From NCBI RefSeq assembly GCF_039523035.1, contig NZ_BAAAEN010000021.1, positions 1 through 64,000 of the forward strand: a DNA stretch of 64,000 nt, in the 5' to 3' direction. Of the stretch, positions 32,717-40,535 are shown one piece after another. The notes under the pieces were generated by a model. That model worked only from the letters and a program-made list of their open reading frames with translations, had not been told where the DNA came from and made no database searches. The stretch is from Pigmentiphaga daeguensis (lineage in GTDB: Bacteria; Pseudomonadota; Gammaproteobacteria; Burkholderiales; Burkholderiaceae_B). Position numbers and translations under genes: made by a program. The stretch's first letter is position 1; the number at the start of each line of letters is the position of its first letter.

Positions 32717-33723
32717 GCGTCATCCCCCTCGTCCAGGTAGCCGTCCGCGTCCTCCTCGCCATCCTCCCAGGCGATGATGCGCACGACGGCCTGCATGTCG
32801 TCCGGCACCGGCGCATGGAAAACGCGGGGCCCGCCATGGACCGGATCGTCGAACTGCAGCCTGGCCGCGTGCAGCATCTGCCGCGCGGCGGGCGCCACCG
32901 CCTTGCCGCCGTACAGCGTGTCGGCCAGGAGCGGATGGCCGATGCTGGCCATGTGCACCCGTATCTGGTGCGTGCGGCCGGTCTCGAGGCGGCATTCGAC
33001 CTCGGTCACCGGCATGCCGCCGGGCGCCCTGCCCAGGCGCAGGGGTTCGAAATGAGTGATGGCCGGCTTGGCGGCGATGGGCCGCTCCACGCTCATGCGC
33101 ACCGGCACGCGCGGGTCCCGGCCGATGGGCCGATCGATGGTGCCGCCGCGCCGCACGTGGCCCGACACCAGCGCGAGATAGCGCCGCCCCACCGTGCGGG
33201 CCTGCAACTGCCGCACCAGCGAGGTTTGCGCCGTAATGGTGCGTGCCACGACCATCAGCCCCGAGGTATCCTTGTCCAGCCGGTGCACGATCCCGGCGCG
33301 CGGCACCTGGGCCAGTTCGGGATAGCGGTGCAGCAGGCCGTTGAGCAGCGTCCCGTGCCAGTTGCCCGCCCCCGGGTGCACGACCAGGCCGACGGGCTTG
33401 TCGACCACGATCCAGTCGGCGCTGTCGGCCACCACCGGAAAATCGATGGCTTCCGGCGTGAAGGCCAGCGACTCGGGCGCCGCTTCCTCCCAGACCGTGA
33501 GCTGGTCACCCGGCCCGACGACCTGCCGCACGGAGGCCGCCTTGCCGTTGACCAGCACGCCGCCGCGCTCGATCCAGCCCTGCAGGCGGCTGCGGGAATG
33601 CTCGGGCAGCAGCTGCGCCAGGACCTTGTCCAGGCGATCGGCCCGGGTGCCCGAAGGCAGGTCCAGCAAGCGCGGCTCGGCTTCCTGGCTTTCGATATCT
33701 TGGGACGGCAGCGAAGATGACAT
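32713..33723 (-). CDS. rluD: 23S rRNA pseudouridine synthase RluD
   Basis: A 336-residue pseudouridine synthase, expected to modify U1911, U1915 and U1917 in helix 69 of 23S rRNA. An S4 RNA-binding domain (RADRLDKVLAQLLPEHSRSR, GGVLVNGKAA) is followed by the catalytic motif GIVHRLDKDTSGLMVVA with its essential Asp. The C-terminal part has GRTHQIRVHMASIGHPLLAD. It diverges from bamD, the usual arrangement. Confidence 0.94.
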   Translation of the reverse strand: MSSSLPSQDIESQEAEPRLLDLPSGTRADRLDKVLAQLLPEHSRSRLQGWIERGGVLVNGKAASVRQVVGPGDQLTVWEEAAPESLAFTPEAIDFPVVADSADWIVVDKPVGLVVHPGAGNWHGTLLNGLLHRYPELAQVPRAGIVHRLDKDTSGLMVVARTITAQTSLVRQLQARTVGRRYLALVSGHVRRGGTIDRPIGRDPRVPVRMSVERPIAAKPAITHFEPLRLGRAPGGMPVTEVECRLETGRTHQIRVHMASIGHPLLADTLYGGKAVAPAARQMLHAARLQFDDPVHGGPRVFHAPVPDDMQAVVRIIAWEDGEEDADGYLDEGDDA

Positions 33724-33754
33724 GTTTCTGGAGGGCCTGGCCGCGAAGCCCGAA

Positions 33755-33760
33755 TATAAT
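33755..33760 (+). promoter_or_regulatory. bamD: Candidate bamD promoter -10 element
   Basis: A perfect TATAAT stands 31 bases before the bamD ATG in the short rluD-bamD divergent gap. The -35 position has no close match to TTGACA. Confidence 0.45.
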
Positions 33761-33791
33761 CACGGATAGTCTATTGGTGAGGGACACCACC

Positions 33792-34661
33792 ATGCAGTTG
33801 AATTCCCTGGCAATGCAAGCGGCCTGCGGGCATCCGGCCCCGGCCCGGCGGCAGCGCCTCGTCGCGCGGCTGAGCCTGGCCCTGGCCTGCCTGCTGGCCT
33901 TTTTCATCCTGGCGGGCTGCGCCAATACCGGCAAGGAACCCGACCCCACGGTGGGCTGGACTGCCGAGAGATTGTACAAGGAGGCCAAGGACGAGATGGA
34001 TACCGGCAACTGGACCCAGGCGGCCAAGTTGCTGGAGAAACTCGAATCGCGCTATCCCTTCGGCGTCTTCGCCCAGCAGGCGCAGATCGACATCGCCTAC
34101 GTCTACTGGAAGGATGGCTCCAACGCCCAGGCGCTGGCCGCGATCGACCGCTTCGAGCGCCTGCACCCCAACCACCCCAGCCTGGACTACATGCTCTACC
34201 TGAAGGGCTTGATCAACTTCTACCAGGACAGCGCCTTCCTGGCCAGCCTGACGCGCCAGGACCCCAGCGAGCGCGACCCCAAGGGCGCGCGCGAATCGTT
34301 CGACGCCTTCAAGGCCCTGGTCGCGCGCTTCCCCGACAGCAAGTACGCGCCCGACGCCCGCCTGCGCCTGAACTATCTCGTCAACTCCATCGCGATGAAC
34401 GAGGTCCACGTCGCCCGCCTGTATCTCGAGCGCGGCGCCTACGTGGCCGCCGTCAACCGCGCGCAGACCGCGGTGCGCGACTTCCAGGGTGCTCCCGCGG
34501 TCGAGGAAGCGCTCTACATCATGGTGCTGGCCTACGACAAGATGGGCATGACCGACCTGCGCGACGACGCCTCGCGCGTGCTGAGCATGAACTATCCCGA
34601 CAGCAGCTTCGTCAAGAGCGGCTTCCAGAAAGACAGCGGTCCCTGGTGGAAGATCTGGTAG
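33792..34661 (+). CDS. bamD: Outer membrane assembly lipoprotein BamD
   Basis: A 289-residue lipoprotein subunit of the BAM complex, which inserts beta-barrel proteins into the outer membrane. The signal peptide ends in the lipobox FILAGCANTG. TPR units follow, with the family signature YKEAKDEMDTGNWTQAAKLL and LESRYPFGVFAQQAQIDIAY, then DYMLYLKGLINF. The ATG at 33792 follows GAGGGACACCACC; upstream in-frame codons are discarded because they overlap the promoter. It diverges from rluD. Confidence 0.95.
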   Translation: MQLNSLAMQAACGHPAPARRQRLVARLSLALACLLAFFILAGCANTGKEPDPTVGWTAERLYKEAKDEMDTGNWTQAAKLLEKLESRYPFGVFAQQAQIDIAYVYWKDGSNAQALAAIDRFERLHPNHPSLDYMLYLKGLINFYQDSAFLASLTRQDPSERDPKGARESFDAFKALVARFPDSKYAPDARLRLNYLVNSIAMNEVHVARLYLERGAYVAAVNRAQTAVRDFQGAPAVEEALYIMVLAYDKMGMTDLRDDASRVLSMNYPDSSFVKSGFQKDSGPWWKIW

Positions 34662-34674
34662 CGGCATCGCCTCC

Positions 34675-35307
34675 GTGGCCAGCGCCCTGCTGATCGACGA
34701 TCACGCCATGTTCCGGGAGGGGCTGGCGCTTGCCCTGCGGCAAGCGGCCGGCCCCTCGCTGCATCTGCGCACCGCCGCCGGCGGCGCCGAGGCCCTGGCC
34801 TTGCTCAAGGACACCACGGCCGACATCGCGCTGATGGACTACTACCTGCCCGACATCGGCGGCACGGCGCTGGTGCGCCAGCTCCGGCGCGCGGGCGCCG
34901 GCCTGCGGGTCATGGTGCTGTCGGCCTCCGAGGACCACGAGGATGCCGAGGCGGCCCTGGCCGCGGGGGCCCACGGCTTCCTGCACAAGTCCGCCGACGT
35001 CGGGCAGTTGCTGGATGCCATGCAGCGCGTGCTGGCCGGTCAGGTCGTCCGGCCGCCGGAAAACCTTCCGGCATCGCTGGCCGTCCTGTCCGAGCAGCCC
35101 CCCGGCCGCCTGACGCCTCGCCAGACCGAGGTCCTGTGCCTGCTGTGCGAGGGGCTGCGCAACAGTGAAATCGCCGAACGCCTGGCCACGACCGAGAAGA
35201 CCGTCAAGGCCCACATCTCGGCCATCTTCGCCGCGCTGGGCGTGGTCAACCGCACCCAGGCGGTGCTGGCCGCGCGCCGCGCCGGCCTGTTCGGCAAGCC
35301 CAGGTAG
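34675..35307 (+). CDS. NarL/LuxR-type response regulator
   Basis: A 210-residue two-component response regulator starting at GTG 34675, 13 bases after bamD. The receiver domain has the acidic pair in LLIDDHAMF, the phospho-acceptor D55 in LMDYYLPD and K105 in GFLHKSAD. The C-terminal LuxR helix-turn-helix is LTPRQTEVLCLLCEGLRNSE followed by TTEKTVKAHISAIFAALGV. It is convergent with the hybrid kinase at 35322, the natural candidate partner. Confidence 0.93.
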   Translation: MASALLIDDHAMFREGLALALRQAAGPSLHLRTAAGGAEALALLKDTTADIALMDYYLPDIGGTALVRQLRRAGAGLRVMVLSASEDHEDAEAALAAGAHGFLHKSADVGQLLDAMQRVLAGQVVRPPENLPASLAVLSEQPPGRLTPRQTEVLCLLCEGLRNSEIAERLATTEKTVKAHISAIFAALGVVNRTQAVLAARRAGLFGKPR

Positions 35308-35321
35308 GCCGGGAATGGGCC

Positions 35322-37067
35322 CTAGCCCAGCATCCGTACCAGGACCTCCCGCAACTCGGCGGGCTCGACCGGCTTGTGCATCAGCGGCCAGGTGCGCGCC
35401 GCCGCTTCCGCCAGCCGCTGCGGATCGGTATCTCCGCTGATCAGCATGGCCGGGATGTTCTCGTCGTTGAACTCTTCGTGCAGCGCGTCGATCACCTCGA
35501 TTCCCGTCTCGTGGTTGCGCAGCCGGTAGTCGCTGATGATCAGGTCCGGCCGCTCGTTGCGCCGGGCGGCGGCCTGGACGATCTCTTCGCCGCTGCCGCC
35601 GGCCACGACCCGGCACCCCCAGGCCTCCAGCAGCAGTTGTAGTCCCTGCCGGTTCTCGATGTCGTCGTCGACCACGAATACCAGCCGGCCCTTCAACGCT
35701 CCGGCGGAATGACCGGGCGGCGGCGCCTCCGGCTGGCCGGCATGCTGTTCGGCCATGCGGGGCACGGTAATGGCGAAGACGCTGCCGCGCCCCGGCCGCG
35801 AGCGCAGGCCCACGGCATGCCCCAGCAGCTTGGCCGTGCGCCGCACGATGGCCAGCCCCAGGCCCAGCCCCTTGCCCCGGTCGCGCTCGGGATTGTTCAA
35901 CTGGTGGAACTCCCAGAACACCTTGTCCTGCTCGGCGGCCGGAATGCCCGCCCCGGTGTCCCAGACCTCAATGCGCCAGGCGCCCCGCCTGGGCCGGCAC
36001 GCCAGCAGCACTCCGCCCCGCTGCGTGTTGCGGATGGCGTTGTCCACCAGGTTGCGCAGGATCCGGTCGAGCAGCGCCGGATCGGTATAGACCACCGCCC
36101 GCGTGGGCCGCACGCGCAGGACCAGCGACTTGGCATCGGCCTGGGGCGTGAATTCCAGCAGCAATTGGTCGAACAGCGCCGTCAGCGCGAAAGTCCGCCG
36201 GTTGACGCGCACCACGCCCGCATCCAGGCGCGAGATGTTCAGCAGCGCCTCGAACAGCGTTCCCAGCGCGGATGCGGCCCGCCCCACGCTGTCGACCAGG
36301 CGCCGGCTCTCGTCGGGCAAGGGCTGCTCCTTCAGCACGCCAATGAACAGGCTGAGCGCGTGAACCGGTTGGCGCAGGTCGTGGCTGGCGGCGGCCAGGA
36401 AGCGCGACTTGGCCAGGTCGCTGCGCTCGGCCGCCTCTTTCTCGCGTTGCAGGCTCTCGACCAGGGACAGGTTCTCGAAGCGCAGGCGCAGCGAGTCGAT
36501 CTGCGTGCGCGACATGCGCTGCGCGAACACCAGGGTGACGGCCAGGTACAGCGCCGCCGCCAGCGCCAGCACCGTATGCATGGTGCCCGGAATGGTCAGG
36601 ATGGCAATGAAAGGTAGCGAAAAATACGGCACCTGGAAGGCGTAGAGCAGCGGCAGGTCGATGCAATAGGCGTAGATCGCACCCGTGCCAAGCGTCAGCA
36701 GCGCGACGATCAGGAACATCTGGTGCGGCAGGTCCACGTGCAGCATCCAGTAGGCGAAGGGAATTCCCCACAGCAATCCGGCCACCCCGGTCGTGGCGAT
36801 GGCGGTCCGGCGCCAGCGCGCCACGCCGCCCGCGTCGCCCGCGCCCCGCCGGTACCTCGACACGCCCCAGGCGCGGACCAGGGTCCAGGCTGCTTGCGCC
36901 AGGAACCAGGCCAGCATCTGCCAGGCGGGCACCGCCTCGCGCATCGCCGCCCACACCAGGCCGACCGTCAGCAGCGCCCCGCACAGCGAGAACGGCAGGT
37001 TGCGGCGCAGAATCGCCGCCTGTTCGGCCTGGAGCTGCTCGGCAAGGGGCGTGCTGGGTGCGGACAT
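35322..37067 (-). CDS. Hybrid sensor histidine kinase with C-terminal receiver
   Basis: A 581-residue inner-membrane kinase. About six hydrophobic segments occupy residues 20-200. A short coiled segment (LREKE-like) then leads to the HisKA box AAASHDLRQPVHALSLFIG with the phospho-acceptor His. The ATPase domain has N-box NLVDNAIRNTQ, WDTGAGIP and GKGLGLGLAIVRR. The C-terminal receiver has VFVVDDDIENR and the acceptor Asp in LIISDYRLRNHETG. No periplasmic sensor domain is evident, so the signal is probably sensed in the membrane. It diverges from the three-lipoprotein operon with a palindrome in the gap, and converges with the NarL-type regulator. Confidence 0.93.
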   Translation of the reverse strand: MSAPSTPLAEQLQAEQAAILRRNLPFSLCGALLTVGLVWAAMREAVPAWQMLAWFLAQAAWTLVRAWGVSRYRRGAGDAGGVARWRRTAIATTGVAGLLWGIPFAYWMLHVDLPHQMFLIVALLTLGTGAIYAYCIDLPLLYAFQVPYFSLPFIAILTIPGTMHTVLALAAALYLAVTLVFAQRMSRTQIDSLRLRFENLSLVESLQREKEAAERSDLAKSRFLAAASHDLRQPVHALSLFIGVLKEQPLPDESRRLVDSVGRAASALGTLFEALLNISRLDAGVVRVNRRTFALTALFDQLLLEFTPQADAKSLVLRVRPTRAVVYTDPALLDRILRNLVDNAIRNTQRGGVLLACRPRRGAWRIEVWDTGAGIPAAEQDKVFWEFHQLNNPERDRGKGLGLGLAIVRRTAKLLGHAVGLRSRPGRGSVFAITVPRMAEQHAGQPEAPPPGHSAGALKGRLVFVVDDDIENRQGLQLLLEAWGCRVVAGGSGEEIVQAAARRNERPDLIISDYRLRNHETGIEVIDALHEEFNDENIPAMLISGDTDPQRLAEAAARTWPLMHKPVEPAELREVLVRMLG

Positions 37068-37119
37068 CGGGCTCGTGTTCCAGGAATTGGCACAACGCTA
37101 TCACGGAGTGGATCGCCAG

Positions 37120-37141
37120 GCATTGGACCTTGGACCAATGC
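37120..37141. promoter_or_regulatory. Palindrome between the kinase and the metallopeptidase-like lipoprotein operon
   Basis: GCATTGG (37120-37126) and CCAATGC (37135-37141) form a perfect 7-bp inverted repeat with an 8-bp spacer, in the 133-bp gap between divergent genes starting at 37067 and 37201. The geometry fits a dimeric response regulator of the NarL type, but the binding protein is not known. Confidence 0.45.
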
Positions 37142-37200
37142 GCGCGGCAAGACCTTCCGCTACGCTGGCGGCCACGTTTCCCACCCGACAGGTATCGCCC

Positions 37201-38862
37201 ATGCCCCCACGACTCCGCGCCCGGCTCCTGCGCGTGCTGTCGCTGCTATCCATCCTGGCCGTGGCCGCCTGCGGCGGAGGGGAAGAAGCCGCCGGGCCGG
37301 CGCCACCTGCGCCCGAGACCGGCCCGCGACTGGCCGTCGATTGCAGCGGGCCGCACTGCGGCGCCATCGACGCCCATCGCTATGCCGGCTCCGGCGTGGG
37401 CGTCTGGCAGTACACCAACGATACCGACGACCGCGTGGAAGTGTCCGTCCGGATCGACGGCATACCGGGCAAGGACGTCCATCTTTCCTACGTGAACCAC
37501 TCGGACACGCGGCAGAAGCTGCCGCCGCTGGAGCTGTTCCTGCGCTCGCCCTACACCGGCACGGCCGCCCTGCTGCGCGCGGCGGCACCCGCTCCGGCCC
37601 GGGCGGGTCTTCCGCGGCCCCATGCGCCCTACGACCTGCGCGCCTTGCCCCGCCCGCGTGCGAAGACCGCCTCCGGCCCGGCCCTGGCCCGGATGGCGGC
37701 CTCCGCATCCCACCGGGTGGGCGACACCCGGGAATGGTGGGTGAACGATTTTTCCGGCGGTGACAACGCCAGGGCCCCGCGCCCGACCACGCTGCGCCGG
37801 CGCTCCAGCCTCGACGGCGCCGATCGCCGGGCGCTGAACATCTGGGTGGAGGACGCGGTCACGGCTGCTGGCGTCATTACCGACGAAGCGCTGGATCAAT
37901 TGCAGGAGCGTATCCGGTCCACCTACGACCGGATAACGAGGATCGCGGGACCGATCTGGGCGGAAACCCCCTACGAGAACATCATCGGCGCCCATGAAGA
38001 CCTGAACGTGGTGATCGTGGAACCGCTCGAGGTCCTGGGCTATGTCAACTTCACGGACGCCTACGTGCGGCACTACTACCCGGACTTCCCGAACATCCAG
38101 CAGTCCAACGAGGCGCTGGCGGTCTACATGCACGCCCGGAGCATTTACGCCCCCGACGACGTCTACACCGATGCCATCCAGACTTTCTCGCACGAACTCA
38201 CCCATCTCATATTCTGGTTCTATCGAGGCATCCTCGCAGGCGATGACGACCAGCTCGACTCCTGGCTGAACGAAACCGTCGCGGAAGCAATGAAGGAGCT
38301 GGCCTACCATCCCGACGACGCGGCGCCCTCCGATACCGAGGCGCGGTTCCAGAGCTGGTTGTCCTGGGGACAACGCGGTGGCTTCAATTGCGACCTGCGA
38401 GACATGTATCCGATCCCGTTGCCGAACCGGGCCTGCTATGGCTACAGCACGGTCAATGCACTGGCCGCCTTCCTGATGCGCCACTACGGTGCCGATCTAC
38501 TGGTTTCGCTGCTGCACGACTTCAGTTCGAGCGACTCGTTCGAAATCCTCGACCATTCCCTCCGGCAGGCCGGCGGCGACGGTTTCCCGGCCCTCCTGCG
38601 GCGCTTCGGGACCAGCGCGGCGCTGTTTCCCGCGGCGGCATCGCCCCCAGGCTTCGGCTATCCCGCGCGGCACGGGCAGGACGTCTTCCTTATCCCGCTC
38701 GATGGCGCGCGCTATGCCGACATCAACACCTTACCCGGCCGCGTGCCGCTCTACCTGGAACCCTACGGCTTCTTTCCGTTCGTACGTCCCCTTGTCCAGG
38801 GCAGCTACCGCGAAACGCTGCTGGTTCCCCCACGCTCCAGCCTGAGCCTCGTCATCCGATAG
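37201..38862 (+). CDS. M30-like zinc metallopeptidase lipoprotein, paralogue 1
   Basis: A 553-residue predicted outer-membrane lipoprotein: lipobox ILAVAACGGG, with Gly after the acylated Cys. The N-terminal domain starts LAVDCSGPHCGAIDAHRYAG and VGVWQYTND. The peptidase core has HELTH at 331-335 and E358 in SWLNETVAEAMKEL, the H-E-x-x-H plus downstream Glu arrangement of M30 (hyicolysin-type) gluzincins. Two further conserved cysteines are in GFNCDL and RACYGYS. The C-terminal domain ends GFFPFVRPLVQGSYRETLL. It heads a tandem of three paralogues with 12- and 8-base gaps. Activity and target are unknown. Confidence 0.82.
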   Translation: MPPRLRARLLRVLSLLSILAVAACGGGEEAAGPAPPAPETGPRLAVDCSGPHCGAIDAHRYAGSGVGVWQYTNDTDDRVEVSVRIDGIPGKDVHLSYVNHSDTRQKLPPLELFLRSPYTGTAALLRAAAPAPARAGLPRPHAPYDLRALPRPRAKTASGPALARMAASASHRVGDTREWWVNDFSGGDNARAPRPTTLRRRSSLDGADRRALNIWVEDAVTAAGVITDEALDQLQERIRSTYDRITRIAGPIWAETPYENIIGAHEDLNVVIVEPLEVLGYVNFTDAYVRHYYPDFPNIQQSNEALAVYMHARSIYAPDDVYTDAIQTFSHELTHLIFWFYRGILAGDDDQLDSWLNETVAEAMKELAYHPDDAAPSDTEARFQSWLSWGQRGGFNCDLRDMYPIPLPNRACYGYSTVNALAAFLMRHYGADLLVSLLHDFSSSDSFEILDHSLRQAGGDGFPALLRRFGTSAALFPAAASPPGFGYPARHGQDVFLIPLDGARYADINTLPGRVPLYLEPYGFFPFVRPLVQGSYRETLLVPPRSSLSLVIR

Positions 38863-38874
38863 CAAGGAATCGCC

Positions 38875-40527
38875 ATGATCACAGTCTCTTCACGTCCATG
38901 CCTTCCCATCAGACGCCTGGCCATCCATGGCGTATGGCTGCTGCTGGCCGCCTGCGGCGGAGACGGCGCCGTGGCGCCGGATACGCCCGAACCGCCTGCT
39001 CCGGCCGAGGCGCAACTGACGGTCGATTGCAGCGGACCTCATTGCGGCGCGGTCGATGCCCATCGCTACCTGGGTTCGGGCGTCGGCATCTGGCAATACA
39101 CCAATACGACCGACGATCGGCAGACAGTGGCGATCGACATCTCGGGCCTGGCAGGCAAGGACGTGCAGCTGATCATCACCAACCACGGCGGCACCCCGCA
39201 GAAGATGCCCGGCATCGAATTGTTCGAGCGCTCGCCGTATCCGCCGGGCGCGCCCGCCGCCGCGCGGCGCGCTCCCGCCCTTTCCCCCGCCGTGCCGCCC
39301 GTCGCGCAACGAGTCGACGCCAGGCAGACCGTCAGCCGACGAGCCCCCGCTGCCACCGCCGCCGTGGGTTCCACACGCACCTGGTGGGTCGATACGTGGA
39401 CAGAGGGGCGGGTAGAACGCTCATTCAACCTGCTTCGCCAGGGGCAGGCCCAGGGCCCCGATGGCCCGCGCCGGGTCAACATCTGGCTGGAGGACGATCA
39501 ATACGGCGACGAACTGGTCAACGACGCGATGCTGGATACCCTGTTGCGACGAGTCATCTCGGGTCCGGACTCCATCTACACGCGGGCCACGGACCTCGCC
39601 GGCGAACCCTGGGGACAGCACGAGACGGCCGGGGCGATCCCGCCGGCGCAAGACCTGAACATCGTGCTGGGCAAGGAACTGGCCTATGTGGCCTATCCCG
39701 GCGCCCGCGACCTTCGCATCCGCCGACAGACGGGCAATCCCGACTTCGACGAATACGTCCGCACCAGCAACGAAGCGCTGGCGGTATATCTGACCTCGGA
39801 GCGCTTCTATCAGCCGGACGACTACTATGCGTACGGCGAACCGGCCGCGGCCATGGCGTTGCTGCTGACCCAGATGTCCAACATCTATCATCGCTCGGCA
39901 CTGCCCGAGACCGACCAGTCCTTCGAACCATGGCTCGACATCATGACGAGCTTCATGATGCAGGACATCCTCTACCTGCCTGGCGTCGATACCTATCAGC
40001 TTGCAGGCGACATCTACCGCTGGTATTGGCTGTCGCTGGGCGCCACGGGCAACTTCAACTGCGACCTGACAACGTCACTGGACGCCGACGGATCGGCCTG
40101 CTATTCCGACGCGGTGCGGGCAACGTTCGGCGCCTACCTGTTGCGGCAATACGGTATCGGCTTCTATCGCCAATTGCTGCGCAATACCAGTTCGCCGGAT
40201 TCCTGGGCCATCCTGGACGACGCCATCAAGCAGGCGGGCGGAGAAGGCGCAGATACCGCGTTGCGCCGCTTCGCCACGAACATCGCCCTGCTGCCCGCAG
40301 CCGCGTCGCCCAGGGGCTACGGACTGCCTGAACGGACGGACGGCGCCTACACGCTGGCCGCCATCGATGGCGGCACCTACGCCAGCGAATTCACGCTGCC
40401 GACCGACACGATCATGACCCTGATGCCGCGCGCGTTCTTCCCCTTCGCCCGGCCGGCCGTGCGGGACAACTACCGGGAGAACATCGTCGTCCCCCCGCAT
40501 GCCAGCCTGTCGGTCGTCGTACGCTAG
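38875..40527 (+). CDS. M30-like lipoprotein, paralogue 2, predicted pseudoprotease
   Basis: A 550-residue lipoprotein (lipobox WLLLAACGGDG) co-linear with paralogues 1 and 3. The shared N domain LTVDCSGPHCGAVDAHRYLG, the NFNCDL/SACYS cysteines and the C domain FFPFARPAVRDNYRENIVV are intact. The zinc site is lost: HELTH is replaced by LLLTQ at 329-333, and the downstream Glu by I356 in PWLDIMTSFMMQDIL. The frame is open and codon use is normal, so this is a conserved-looking inactive homologue rather than a decayed gene. It may bind substrate or partner, or regulate the active paralogues. AAGGAATCGCC precedes the ATG. Confidence 0.8.
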   Translation: MITVSSRPCLPIRRLAIHGVWLLLAACGGDGAVAPDTPEPPAPAEAQLTVDCSGPHCGAVDAHRYLGSGVGIWQYTNTTDDRQTVAIDISGLAGKDVQLIITNHGGTPQKMPGIELFERSPYPPGAPAAARRAPALSPAVPPVAQRVDARQTVSRRAPAATAAVGSTRTWWVDTWTEGRVERSFNLLRQGQAQGPDGPRRVNIWLEDDQYGDELVNDAMLDTLLRRVISGPDSIYTRATDLAGEPWGQHETAGAIPPAQDLNIVLGKELAYVAYPGARDLRIRRQTGNPDFDEYVRTSNEALAVYLTSERFYQPDDYYAYGEPAAAMALLLTQMSNIYHRSALPETDQSFEPWLDIMTSFMMQDILYLPGVDTYQLAGDIYRWYWLSLGATGNFNCDLTTSLDADGSACYSDAVRATFGAYLLRQYGIGFYRQLLRNTSSPDSWAILDDAIKQAGGEGADTALRRFATNIALLPAAASPRGYGLPERTDGAYTLAAIDGGTYASEFTLPTDTIMTLMPRAFFPFARPAVRDNYRENIVVPPHASLSVVVR

Positions 40528-40535
40528 GAGCCGAC

